Position numbers and translations under genes: made by a program. Below the pieces are notes generated by a model. The model was given only the letters and a program-made list of their open reading frames with translations. It did no database searches and was not told where the DNA came from. Shown here one piece after another: positions 7,780 through 15,997 of a stretch of DNA of 40,726 nucleotides. Every line of letters starts with the position of its first letter. Position 1 is the first letter of the stretch. Origin of the DNA: Actinomycetes bacterium (GTDB lineage Bacteria > Actinomycetota > Acidimicrobiia > Acidimicrobiales > Acidimicrobiaceae); assembly GCA_021810525.1 (NCBI GenBank), contig JAJZIP010000008.1:1-40726 (forward strand). Direction: 5' to 3'.

Positions 7780-8772
7780 ATGCAGGACGATGTTCACAGC
7801 TCAACTGATCGGTTGAGGTCTTCGCCAACTCAACCTGGGCCAGTTTTACCCTTTTCAGACTTTTCCGCTGCTTCCAAGGCGGCGGTTGCCTATTTGAGGA
7901 ATCTCACTAACTACGAACTCTGCGCTGTAACCCGCCTGGAAGGAAATGAGTCGCTCTTTTTGAGTGTCAATGAGTCTGAGTACAAGATCAAAGTTGGTGA
8001 CACTCTGTCCTCGGACGACATGATATGTTCAAGGGTCTTGAGAGGCGAGTTTCCAAAATACATAGCGAACACTTCCAGCTGCATGGCGCAAAACGACCTG
8101 TCCGCGATAGGTCTGAACATGCAGGTTCGGGCTCATATAGGTGTTCCTCTCATACTGGCAGATCGGACCGTATTCGGCACCATTTGTGCCATGAATCCTG
8201 ATCCTATGCCGGAACTGAATCCCCTTCAGATCAGCGCTATAGAACTGATAGCACGAATGCTGTCAACAATACTTTCGCTGGAACTGCAGTCTCTTGATCA
8301 AAGGCGAAGCTACGAGAGAGCGAAGATGGAGTCCGAGAGCGACGAGCTGACGGGTCTTCTTAATCGGCGGGGTTGGGACAGAGCCCTGCACGAGGAAGAG
8401 ATCCTATGCACGCAGTATGGTTTCGCGGCGTCTGTAATGGTGATCGATCTCGACAACCTGAAGATTGTCAATGATACTCTTGGTCACAAGGCTGGTGACG
8501 ACCTCATTCGCAACGCAGCCGACATCATTGAACAGACTTGCAGGTCCGATGACGTGGTCGCGAGAACAGGTGGCGACGAGTTCGCCGTTCTCACCAGAGG
8601 CATCAGTCAAGAAGGTCTCCGTGCGTTTGCCCGCAGGATTCGAATTGCGCTGATGGTAGCAGGTGTATCAGCTTCGGTGGGTACAAGCACAAGAACTCCC
8701 TCGAAGTCGCTCACTGATGCCTGGACGGAAGCTGACAAAGCGATGTATGTCTCCAAGCGCTCAAAGGGTTGA
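7780..8772 (+). CDS. GAF-GGDEF diguanylate cyclase
   Basis: A 330-residue soluble signalling enzyme expected to make cyclic di-GMP from two GTP. Residues about 29-168 form a GAF-like sensor domain (ending LSTILSLEL), followed by a short helical linker and the GGDEF domain (about 186-330). The catalytic motif GGDEF is at 264-268, the metal-binding Asp in VIDLDN at 223, and an intact RxxD inhibitory site (RSDD, 255-258) lies five residues before GGDEF, so the enzyme should be active and product-inhibited. No EAL domain or membrane segment is present. The ATG at 7780 has AGAAGG nine bases upstream; a TTG two codons earlier is less likely. Its signal is unknown. Confidence 0.9.
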   Translation: MQDDVHSSTDRLRSSPTQPGPVLPFSDFSAASKAAVAYLRNLTNYELCAVTRLEGNESLFLSVNESEYKIKVGDTLSSDDMICSRVLRGEFPKYIANTSSCMAQNDLSAIGLNMQVRAHIGVPLILADRTVFGTICAMNPDPMPELNPLQISAIELIARMLSTILSLELQSLDQRRSYERAKMESESDELTGLLNRRGWDRALHEEEILCTQYGFAASVMVIDLDNLKIVNDTLGHKAGDDLIRNAADIIEQTCRSDDVVARTGGDEFAVLTRGISQEGLRAFARRIRIALMVAGVSASVGTSTRTPSKSLTDAWTEADKAMYVSKRSKG

Positions 8773-8885
8773 TTGTTTTGGGGTCGGCAATTCCCATTGT
8801 CAAGACAACTCTTGTTCTCAACGGCTAGTATCACGTCGTAGACGTCCCCTATAGGTTACTGTCGATAGAGTTTGAGGTGTTTCAG

Positions 8886-9986
8886 GTGAGTCCCCGACCA
8901 CAATTCGCAGCCATGTTGGCGGCTGGTGAAGGTACAAGAATGAGGTCTTCAAGACCCAAGACGCTGGCAAAGATCTGTGGCAAGCCTATGGGCACGCACG
9001 TTCTGGAGGCTCTTTTTTGTGCCGGAGTTCAAGACACTGTGGTAGTCGTAGGCCACGGAGCGGAGAGAGTCAAGGCCTCCCTGTCTTCTGCAGCGCCTAC
9101 GGGTATGAAGATCCACTTCGTCGAACAGCAGCGGCTGCTTGGAACTGCGGATGCACTCAGCGTAGCATTGACTGGTTTTCCTGATGTGCTCAACTACAGC
9201 AAAGACGACATTCCAGTCGTGATTGTCGTGCCCGGGGATACGCCTCTTATAACTCCGGGGACCCTCAGGGAACTCGTAGAGACTCACATTGAATCCAGGG
9301 CATCTGCAACCTTGATAACCGCCACCCTTGAAGATGCGTTTGGATACGGCAGGATTGTGCGAGGCAAAGACGGAAGGGTTGCTCACGTGGTCGAGGAACG
9401 CGACGCCAGCTACGAGGAGCGAAGGATCAGAGAGATCAATACCGGGATCTACGCTTTCAACCTCGATGTTCTGGCACCGACGCTTCGCCGAATTTCCCCT
9501 AAGAACGCGCAGCAAGAGTACTACCTCACCGATTCGATCTCGATCCTTTCGGAAATGGGTTATCTGGTCTCCGCACTCTTGATTGAAGACGGAGTCGAGG
9601 CCTTGGGGGTCAACGACCAGATTCAGCTTGCCGAGGCGGAGAAGCATTTCCGCCGGAGGATAAACCGTCACTGGATGTCGAGAGGCGTCACTATGGTAGA
9701 TCCAGATGCCGTCTACATCGCAGCCACAGTGGAGATAGGCCAAGACACAACGATTTGGCCCGGCAGCCATCTCGTTGGAAACACTCAGATAGGCAGCTCG
9801 GTTGAGATAGGACCGGAGACACGTCTTCTAGACTGCACCGTAGGGGATGGCGCACGAGTAACGCGATGCGAAGCTGCGGGGGCTGACATTGGAGCGGGTG
9901 CAATCGTCGGACCTTGGGTTGTGCTCTCACATGGTGCTAAGGTTGAACCCGATACTTCTACTGGATCTTTTAAAACACTGGGGTAG
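8886..9986 (+). CDS. glmU: GlmU, UDP-GlcNAc pyrophosphorylase lacking the acetyltransferase half
   Basis: The N-terminal uridylyltransferase domain (about residues 1-240) is complete: LAAGEGTRMRSSRPKTLAKI at the start, then EQQRLLGTADAL, VPGDTPLI, and EINTGIYAFN. It makes UDP-GlcNAc from GlcNAc-1-P and UTP for peptidoglycan. The C-terminal left-handed beta-helix begins (hexapeptides such as IGSSVEIGPETRL) but the protein stops after STGSFKTLG at 366 residues, whereas GlmU is usually about 450-490. The missing part carries the acetyltransferase active site (the HLSYVGD and NYDG regions). The next gene starts six bases later, so no hidden frame can supply it. GTG at 8886 is preferred, with GAGGTG (8874-8879) six bases before it; GTG 8877 is an alternative. 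Confidence 0.88.
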   Translation: MSPRPQFAAMLAAGEGTRMRSSRPKTLAKICGKPMGTHVLEALFCAGVQDTVVVVGHGAERVKASLSSAAPTGMKIHFVEQQRLLGTADALSVALTGFPDVLNYSKDDIPVVIVVPGDTPLITPGTLRELVETHIESRASATLITATLEDAFGYGRIVRGKDGRVAHVVEERDASYEERRIREINTGIYAFNLDVLAPTLRRISPKNAQQEYYLTDSISILSEMGYLVSALLIEDGVEALGVNDQIQLAEAEKHFRRRINRHWMSRGVTMVDPDAVYIAATVEIGQDTTIWPGSHLVGNTQIGSSVEIGPETRLLDCTVGDGARVTRCEAAGADIGAGAIVGPWVVLSHGAKVEPDTSTGSFKTLG

Positions 9987-9991
9987 GCAAA

Positions 9992-10963
9992 GTGGAGCTT
10001 GTTCCGAGGAAGCGGCTGGAACTCTATTCGGGCAGGTCTCATGCGCAACTTGCGCTTGAAATTGCGGTGCATTTGGACGTGAAATTGGGAGATGTCACTC
10101 TGAAGGAGTTCGCCGACGGCGAGATTCACTGCAGGTTTGGCGAGTCCGTCCGAGGCAAGGACATCTTCATAATCCAAACTCACGCTGGACCCGTCAACGA
10201 CTCGATCATGGAGCAGCTGATCATGGTCGATGCTGCCAAACGAGCTTCGGCAAAGCGCATAACCGCAGTCTGTCCCTACTATGGATACTCAAGGCAGGAT
10301 CGCAAGGCCTCGGGAAGAGAGCCTATTACAGCAAAGCTGGTTGCCGACATGATGGCCGTGGCCGGAGCGGATCGAATCATCGCCCTAGATCTGCATTCAG
10401 GCCAGATCCAGGGGTTCTTCGACGGTCCCGTCGATCATCTGACCGCAATGCCGGTGCTGGTCGACTATCTCAAAGCCAATGCCGGCTCCGATACGGTGAT
10501 AGTTGCTCCCGACGCGGGGCGAGTCAAGGTCGCCTCTAGGTTTTCGCAGATCTTGAACTGCGATTTGGCATTTGTCCACAAGCGCAGACCTAGAGATAGC
10601 GCCAACACGGTGGAGGCCTTGGACGTCGTTGGCGAGGTCGAAGGGCGTCGGTGTGTGATAATCGATGACATGATCGACACCGCGGGCACTATCTGCGCTG
10701 CGTCGGATCTGTTGATGTCTCGTGGCGCGGCCGAGGTATGGGCCATGGCAACTCACGGCTTGCTCTCCGATCCGGCCTCAAAGAGGCTCAATGACTCGGC
10801 CATCTCGAAAGTGGTCATCACTAACACCCTTCCGCTGAGGCCGGACCGGCGAATCGAAAAGCTGGAGGTTCTTTCGGTCGCTCCCATCATTGCTCAGGCC
10901 ATAGGTGCTGTCTTCGAGGACTCCTCCGTTTCGGAGATCTTCGGCGGTGAAAATCTCTCTTAG
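9992..10963 (+). CDS. prs: ribose-phosphate pyrophosphokinase
   Basis: A 323-residue cytoplasmic enzyme that makes PRPP from ribose-5-phosphate and ATP, for purine, pyrimidine, histidine and NAD synthesis. Family landmarks are all present: LKEFADGEIHCRF near residue 45, YYGYSRQDRK around 90, the flexible-loop region VIVAPDAGRVKVA around 170 and the PRPP-binding loop VIIDDMIDTAGTI around 220-235. It starts at GTG six bases after the glmU stop, so glmU and prs are co-transcribed and probably translationally coupled. The glmU-prs order is conserved in many Gram-positive bacteria. Full length. Confidence 0.97.
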   Translation: MELVPRKRLELYSGRSHAQLALEIAVHLDVKLGDVTLKEFADGEIHCRFGESVRGKDIFIIQTHAGPVNDSIMEQLIMVDAAKRASAKRITAVCPYYGYSRQDRKASGREPITAKLVADMMAVAGADRIIALDLHSGQIQGFFDGPVDHLTAMPVLVDYLKANAGSDTVIVAPDAGRVKVASRFSQILNCDLAFVHKRRPRDSANTVEALDVVGEVEGRRCVIIDDMIDTAGTICAASDLLMSRGAAEVWAMATHGLLSDPASKRLNDSAISKVVITNTLPLRPDRRIEKLEVLSVAPIIAQAIGAVFEDSSVSEIFGGENLS

Positions 10964-11169
10964 CCCGTGTGCACCGCTGCCAGCTTCTCTTGACCGCTGC
11001 AGCCGGAGCTGGAAAAGTCTTCCTCCCAAAGTGCTGGGTAAGAAGTCTCCGGATTCGTCGGTGGGGTATTGAATATTTTACCAACATATCCAGCTGGTGG
11101 CAGAGCCTGGGGTGCAGGCAGTGTCTGCCAATTTGAGGGCATGGGATACTGCCCAGTTCAACGAAGTAG

Positions 11170-11189
11170 TAACTAGACTAGTCAAGTTA
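11170..11189. promoter_or_regulatory. near-perfect 20-base palindrome upstream of rplY
   Basis: TAACT-A-GACT (11170-11179) faces AGTC-A-AGTTA (11180-11189); nine of ten base pairs match. It lies about 40 bases before the rplY start, in the only sizeable gap (265 bases) between prs and rplY. It could be an operator or an mRNA hairpin. No protein is assigned. Confidence 0.35.
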
Positions 11190-11228
11190 TTTGTTTCAGG
11201 TGAGAGAAGTTATTTTTAGGAGAGTTCG

Positions 11229-11528
11229 GTGTCTGAGCTAGTGCTTGTTGCCAAGTCTGGTCGGCTTCCAGGAAGCCCTGTTTCGCGTCGTCTGCGCGCA
11301 GAAGGTCAGATTCCTGGCGTTGTCTACGGTGCGGCCATTGATCCGATTGCTGTGTCCTGTGACGGGCGGGAGCTGCGTGCAGCGATGTCGAAAGAGCAAT
11401 TGGTGGGCAGCGTTGTGGAGTTGGACCTTGACGGTAAGAAGCGTCACGTGGTCATCAAGGAGATTCAGCGGCACCCGGTTCGTCAAGAAGTACTTCACAT
11501 CGACTTTCAGGTTCTAAGCCAAAAGTGA
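11229..11528 (+). CDS. rplY: 50S ribosomal protein L25, short form
   Basis: A 99-residue 5S-rRNA-binding ribosomal protein. It has the L25 core: an initial Arg/Gly-rich segment GRLPGSPVSRRLRAEGQIPG, then VVYGAA and the final IKEIQRHPVRQEVLHIDFQ. Actinobacterial and Thermus homologues (Ctc/TL5) usually have an additional C-terminal beta domain of about 90 residues; this one ends at the core, like the E. coli protein. The GTG start has TAGGAGAG (from 11217) about five bases upstream, a strong site. It sits between prs and pth, the usual position of ctc in Gram-positive genomes. Confidence 0.9.
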   Translation: MSELVLVAKSGRLPGSPVSRRLRAEGQIPGVVYGAAIDPIAVSCDGRELRAAMSKEQLVGSVVELDLDGKKRHVVIKEIQRHPVRQEVLHIDFQVLSQK

Positions 11529-11654
11529 CCTTTTGTCCCGTAGAGCGGACTCGCCTGAAACCGGGAGATTAGTAGCGCCGCAAGGCCGCCGCTACGGGCA
11601 AGGGGAGGAAGTCAAATCTCGATATCGCTAGGTCACCAGTTCTAGGAGATTGAA

Positions 11655-12227
11655 ATCAGCGTTATAGTGCTGGGACTGGGAAATCCCGGGAGGGCTTATG
11701 AGAAGACCAGGCACAATCTTGGTGCCGTGGCTATAGCGGAAGCTGCCTCCCGACATGGCACACCTCTGGTGCCTAATACCAGGTGCAAGGCTTTGCTCGC
11801 TGAGATCAAGTTGGGCTCTGAAGTAGTTGCTTTGGCTTTTCCTCAGACCTACGTGAACAACTCCGGCCAGGCTTTGCGCGGACTCGTAAGGAAATACCCT
11901 ATCGCATCTCCTGAGAGCCTATTGGTGGTGCATGACGAGCTGGATCTACCCCCAGGGGTTGTCAGAGTCAAAAAGGGCGGTGGGGTTGCGGGCCATAACG
12001 GCCTTAAGTCAATCGTGGCGTTTTATGGCTCTTCTGATTTTGTTAGGATCCGCATAGGGATTGGGAGACCTATGGCGTCTGGGGCGATAGTTGATTATGT
12101 TTTGGCTGTTCCTCCTCCAAAGGAGCGGGAGTCATTGATTGCAGGTGTTTCAACGGCAGTCGACGCAATTGAGGAGATTCTCCTGAATGGCGTCGAGGCC
12201 GCCATGAACCGGTTCAACATTCGATAG
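11655..12227 (+). CDS. pth: peptidyl-tRNA hydrolase
   Basis: Cleaves peptidyl-tRNA released from stalled ribosomes, recycling tRNA in the cytoplasm. Conserved motifs are LGLGNPG at the N-terminus, the catalytic His in YEKTRHNLG, PQTYVNNSG, VVHDELDLPPG and GGVAGHNGLKSI. The C-terminus ends normally near NRFNIR, and about 190 residues is the usual length. The start is unclear: the first conventional codon is GTG at 11667, which would begin the protein inside the first beta strand. TAGGAG at 11643-11648 instead points to an ATC codon at 11655, giving ISVIVLGLGNPG, which fits the family. I list the ATC start; 11667 is the conservative alternative. It is followed by mfd. Confidence 0.93.
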   Translation: MSVIVLGLGNPGRAYEKTRHNLGAVAIAEAASRHGTPLVPNTRCKALLAEIKLGSEVVALAFPQTYVNNSGQALRGLVRKYPIASPESLLVVHDELDLPPGVVRVKKGGGVAGHNGLKSIVAFYGSSDFVRIRIGIGRPMASGAIVDYVLAVPPPKERESLIAGVSTAVDAIEEILLNGVEAAMNRFNIR

Positions 12228-12239
12228 CGATCAAACACA

Positions 12240-15200
12240 GTGCATTTCAGAAGTCTGTTTGGCCCGTTAAGTGAGATTCCGTCGGTTGAAAAGATACACG
12301 GCTTTCCTTCTGAAAGCTTCTATCTTCCAGGGTCAGCCGTACCTTTTCTGTTGGGAGCCCTGCAGGAGGCTCGAAACTACGGCAACATAGTCGCGGTTGT
12401 GGCAACAAGACAACAGGCGTTTGAACTCTATGAGGAGCTCAAGGAGTTGCTGGGGCCTGAGATGGCACGGCTCTATCCGTCGTGGGAGACACTTCCCATG
12501 GAGAGGGTTTCTCCATCGATTGAAACCATGGGGCGCCGCCTAAGGGTCCTTAACGAGATCACAGGCCGACTGCCTGTGCCGAACCGGCTTGTTATCGTGG
12601 CCTCCGCACGTTCTGTGTCGCAACTGGTTGGGAGTTCGGCCCTGAATGCAGGCTTCATGCGGCTTGAACTGGGGAAAGTCACTCGACTTGAGGAGCTTGT
12701 CCAATGGCTTGCGGAGACTGGATACAGGCGCGAATATCAAACTGAAAACCGGGGTGAGTTCGCGGTTCGTGGCTCAATTGTCGACGTGTTCCCGTCAGAA
12801 CAAGACCTGCCAATCAGAGCTGACTTCTTTGGCGACGAGATCGACCGCCTTTCGATCTTCGACCCATCAGATCAGCTGTCGATTGATTCTGTTGAGAACG
12901 TGGTTCTGTATCCAGCCCGGGAACTGCTTCTAGATGAGCTGGTGATGGAGAGGGCCGTTCAGCTTCGACATGAACTTTCCTATGCCGGCTCCGCTTGGGA
13001 AAAAGTCGCTAATGGGCAGTTCTTCGAAGGCATGGAGTCCTGGCTTCCCTGGCTGGATCAATCAGCGCAGAACTTTGGTGACATCCTGACGGCTGATACC
13101 AGGGTGATACTCTTCGAGCCGTCGAGACTGAGGTCGCGTGTAGCCGATCTGTTGCAGGAGGAGAAATCAATAGGAGAGGTTCTCAGCACCACCTGGATGG
13201 TGCCGGAGGACCATGAGCGCTTTCCTCAGCTTTACCGTGAACTGGACACAGTCTTTGCATCGGCGCGAGCGACCATCCAGCTCGCAAATACCGTACAAGA
13301 TGTCTCCTTTAAGGTCGAGCTGAATGCAAAGGGGTTCGATCTTGCTTCAAAGGAGCCTGACGCGATTGCTTCTCGCCTCTCCCAGCTGCTCAAACAGGGG
13401 TACTCTCTCTTTTTGTGCGCGGCAAATGGGGCCCTCGCTCAGAGGCTGGCGGCCTCGCTTACAACTTATGGCTTCCTGCCTACTCTGGCGCAAAGTCAAG
13501 AGGAACTCGATTCATTGCTCGAGCAGCAGCGGCCTGGCATCAGTGTCACAGTGAGCGAACTCGAGCATGGAGCGATCTTCCCGGAGATCAAGCTTGGCGT
13601 AATCGGTGTCGGGGATCTGACGAACAAGAGAAGGGCTCAGCGGGCAGGAAGGGTCAGGCATTCCGCGAGAGCCCAGGTATTCGATGCGCTTCAGGTCGGT
13701 GGCTATGTCGTACACAGCCACCATGGAATTGGACGCTTTGCGGGGATGGTCAAGCAGGAGCTGGGGGGAGTTGAAAGGGACTATCTTCTGATCGAGTATC
13801 GAGGAGCGGATCGTCTCTACATCCCTTCCGAGCAGATGGAGTCGATCACCCCCTATCTGGGAGGAGAGACGCCGACTCTCTCCAAGCTCGGCGGAACTGA
13901 ATGGCAAAAGACTAGGTCGAAGGTGAGAAGTGCGGTTTCCCGGATCGCACAGGAACTCATCGTCCTTTATCAGAAGCGAATTGTCACCAAGGGCTTTGCC
14001 TTTTCAGCGGATACCGTTTGGCAAAAGGAGATGGAAGACCTCTTCCCGTACGATCTGACTCCCGACCAAGCTAGAGCTATAGGAGAGGTCAAGGCTGACA
14101 TGGAGTCGGAACGGCCGATGGATCGTTTGGTCTGTGGCGATGTCGGCTTCGGGAAGACCGAGATTGCCATAAGAGCGGTTTTCAAAGCCGTGCAAGATGG
14201 AAAGCAGGCCGCTGTTCTGGTGCCCACGACACTTCTGGCGCAGCAGCATTTTCAGACGTTTTCCGATAGGTTCTCGGGGTTTCCTGTTCGTGTCGAGGTT
14301 ATATCCAGGTTTCTTACGCCTGCACAAAGCAGGGGGGTTCTGGAGGGCGTGGCGGATGGCACGGTGGACGTCGTGATCGGCACTCATCGGCTCCTGAGCC
14401 AGGACGTCGTCTTTTCAGATCTTGGTCTGTTGGTGATAGATGAGGAGCAGCATTTCGGCGTCACTCACAAGGAGACCATAAAGCAGGTGACTTCGGGGGT
14501 AGATGTGCTCACCTTGACCGCAACGCCGATACCGCGGACACTAGAGATGTCGCTCACGGGGATCAGGGATATGAGCTTGTTGAGCACTCCCCCGATGAGA
14601 AGGCAGCCGATTTTGACGTATGTGGGTGAGTACGACGAACTCGCGGTCTCTGAAGCCATTCGCCGGGAGTTGATGCGTGAAGGACAGGTCTTCTTTGTGC
14701 ACAACAGGGTTTCTGATATCGAGTCGGTTGCTCAAAGGCTGTCACGCCTCGTTCCCGAGGCTCGCATAGCGGTAGCTCACGGGCAGATGGATGAGAATTT
14801 ATTGGAACAGACCGTGGTTGATTTTTGGGAAGGCGGATCGGACGTCTTGGTTTGTACAACGATCATAGAGTCTGGGATCGACATGCCTACCGTAAATACT
14901 CTGGTCGTCGATCGTGCGGAGCTGCTGGGGCTGGGGCAGCTTCATCAGCTGAGGGGTCGGATCGGGCGCTCGGGGACGCGTGGCTATGCCTATCTTTTCC
15001 ATCCGGCAGAGAGCTCCCTGAGCGAAGATGCGTACGAAAGGCTCAAGACGATTGGAGAAAATACCGAGCTCGGTTCTGGATTTCGAATCGCCAAGCGCGA
15101 TCTCGAGATCAGGGGCGCAGGGAACATCCTTGGTGAGGACCAGTCCGGACACATTGCGGCGGTCGGCTACGATCTCTACGTCAGAATGGTCGAGGAGGCG

Positions 15201-15686
15201 GTACGAGAGCTGAAGGGCGAATTCGAGGCACCCCTGCCCGAGATCAAGCTAGAGATTCCAATAGGGGCGGTCATTCCCGAGAGCTATATTTCCAGGACTG
15301 ATCTCCGTCTCGAAGCGTACAGGCGGCTGTCTATGTGCACCACCAACGAGGATGTCGACCTGGTTGGACGGGAGTGGTCTGACAGGTTTGGGCCATTGCC
15401 CGATGAAACCAAGTCGCTGCTCCTACTAGCCAAGCTAAGAGCTCGCGCTATCCGTGCGAAGGTCAAAGAGGTTATCGTTGCTGGCCTAGGAAGGTCTTCG
15501 CTGGTGAGCCCCTCGGTGCGTCTGGCTCCCGTAGAGTTGAAGGCGTCACTCTCGGTGCGGATGAAGCGGAAATTCCCGAGAGCCATTTACAAAGAGGCGG
15601 AAAAGGCGGTCGTTATCCCAATTTCCAAGGATTCTGATCCAATGCAGGCGGTTGAGATGGTATTCGAGGAATTGATGGAAGGTTAG
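12240..15686 (+). CDS. mfd: transcription-repair coupling factor Mfd
   Basis: A full-length 1148-residue DNA translocase that removes RNA polymerase stalled at lesions and recruits UvrA. The N-terminal UvrB-like module is followed by the RNA-polymerase-interacting domain (about 480-550, with GDYVVH-like GGYVVHSHHGIGRF). The RecG-like motor carries Walker A GDVGFGKTE (about 633-641), DEEQ (about 734-737), TATPIPRTL, and the TRG-type region GRSGTRGYAYLF. The C-terminal UvrA-masking domain is present to the end (DLRLEAYRRL onwards). GTG start, 12 bases after pth, without a good ribosome-binding site, so coupling to pth is likely. The pth-mfd pairing is widespread in Gram-positive bacteria. Confidence 0.97.
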   Translation: MHFRSLFGPLSEIPSVEKIHGFPSESFYLPGSAVPFLLGALQEARNYGNIVAVVATRQQAFELYEELKELLGPEMARLYPSWETLPMERVSPSIETMGRRLRVLNEITGRLPVPNRLVIVASARSVSQLVGSSALNAGFMRLELGKVTRLEELVQWLAETGYRREYQTENRGEFAVRGSIVDVFPSEQDLPIRADFFGDEIDRLSIFDPSDQLSIDSVENVVLYPARELLLDELVMERAVQLRHELSYAGSAWEKVANGQFFEGMESWLPWLDQSAQNFGDILTADTRVILFEPSRLRSRVADLLQEEKSIGEVLSTTWMVPEDHERFPQLYRELDTVFASARATIQLANTVQDVSFKVELNAKGFDLASKEPDAIASRLSQLLKQGYSLFLCAANGALAQRLAASLTTYGFLPTLAQSQEELDSLLEQQRPGISVTVSELEHGAIFPEIKLGVIGVGDLTNKRRAQRAGRVRHSARAQVFDALQVGGYVVHSHHGIGRFAGMVKQELGGVERDYLLIEYRGADRLYIPSEQMESITPYLGGETPTLSKLGGTEWQKTRSKVRSAVSRIAQELIVLYQKRIVTKGFAFSADTVWQKEMEDLFPYDLTPDQARAIGEVKADMESERPMDRLVCGDVGFGKTEIAIRAVFKAVQDGKQAAVLVPTTLLAQQHFQTFSDRFSGFPVRVEVISRFLTPAQSRGVLEGVADGTVDVVIGTHRLLSQDVVFSDLGLLVIDEEQHFGVTHKETIKQVTSGVDVLTLTATPIPRTLEMSLTGIRDMSLLSTPPMRRQPILTYVGEYDELAVSEAIRRELMREGQVFFVHNRVSDIESVAQRLSRLVPEARIAVAHGQMDENLLEQTVVDFWEGGSDVLVCTTIIESGIDMPTVNTLVVDRAELLGLGQLHQLRGRIGRSGTRGYAYLFHPAESSLSEDAYERLKTIGENTELGSGFRIAKRDLEIRGAGNILGEDQSGHIAAVGYDLYVRMVEEAVRELKGEFEAPLPEIKLEIPIGAVIPESYISRTDLRLEAYRRLSMCTTNEDVDLVGREWSDRFGPLPDETKSLLLLAKLRARAIRAKVKEVIVAGLGRSSLVSPSVRLAPVELKASLSVRMKRKFPRAIYKEAEKAVVIPISKDSDPMQAVEMVFEELMEG

Positions 15687-15997
15687 CCAGGGTCGACTAC
15701 TTTGTTCTTACTGCAATCCAAGGTGGCGGATCTAGTCTGTTTTTTTGGGCGTTCGTTATGGGCAAGCAACAACTTCGCTGGTGGTTCAATCCCTCGGATT
15801 CGCGACTGGAAAAATCCTTCGCTAAGCGGTAGTTTGCAAAAGTCGATTGAGCAGTTGAGCGGAATTAGTGAGAGCATGAGTTGAGATAGGTCTACCGGGT
15901 GGATCCTCATGGTTGCCGGATCACGGCGATGCCTGGAGGTGATATGCGGGGTTTAGCTTGAGGAGCTGGCACCTCGTGACTTTTTGGAGGACGTGAG
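15687..15997. other. gene-free stretch between mfd and the PPIase gene
   Basis: About 310 bases. Two short frames (plus 15702-15884 and minus 15683-15910) mirror each other and have no recognisable product. GGAGG at 15986-15990 belongs to the next gene. No strong terminator was seen. Confidence 0.45.

Noticed and set aside
8949-9770. 273-codon open frame on the minus strand
   Set aside because: It is antisense to glmU, whose protein is clearly recognisable; the translated sequence has no family resemblance and no suitable start signal.
9992-10200. Continuation of GlmU by frameshift into the following sequence
   Set aside because: The following frame is the intact N-terminus of prs; no left-handed beta-helix repeats occur in other frames.
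10980-11012. CCAGCT...AGCTGG inverted repeat after prs as a terminator
   Set aside because: Short 6-base stem with a 21-base loop and no T tract; too weak to list as a feature.
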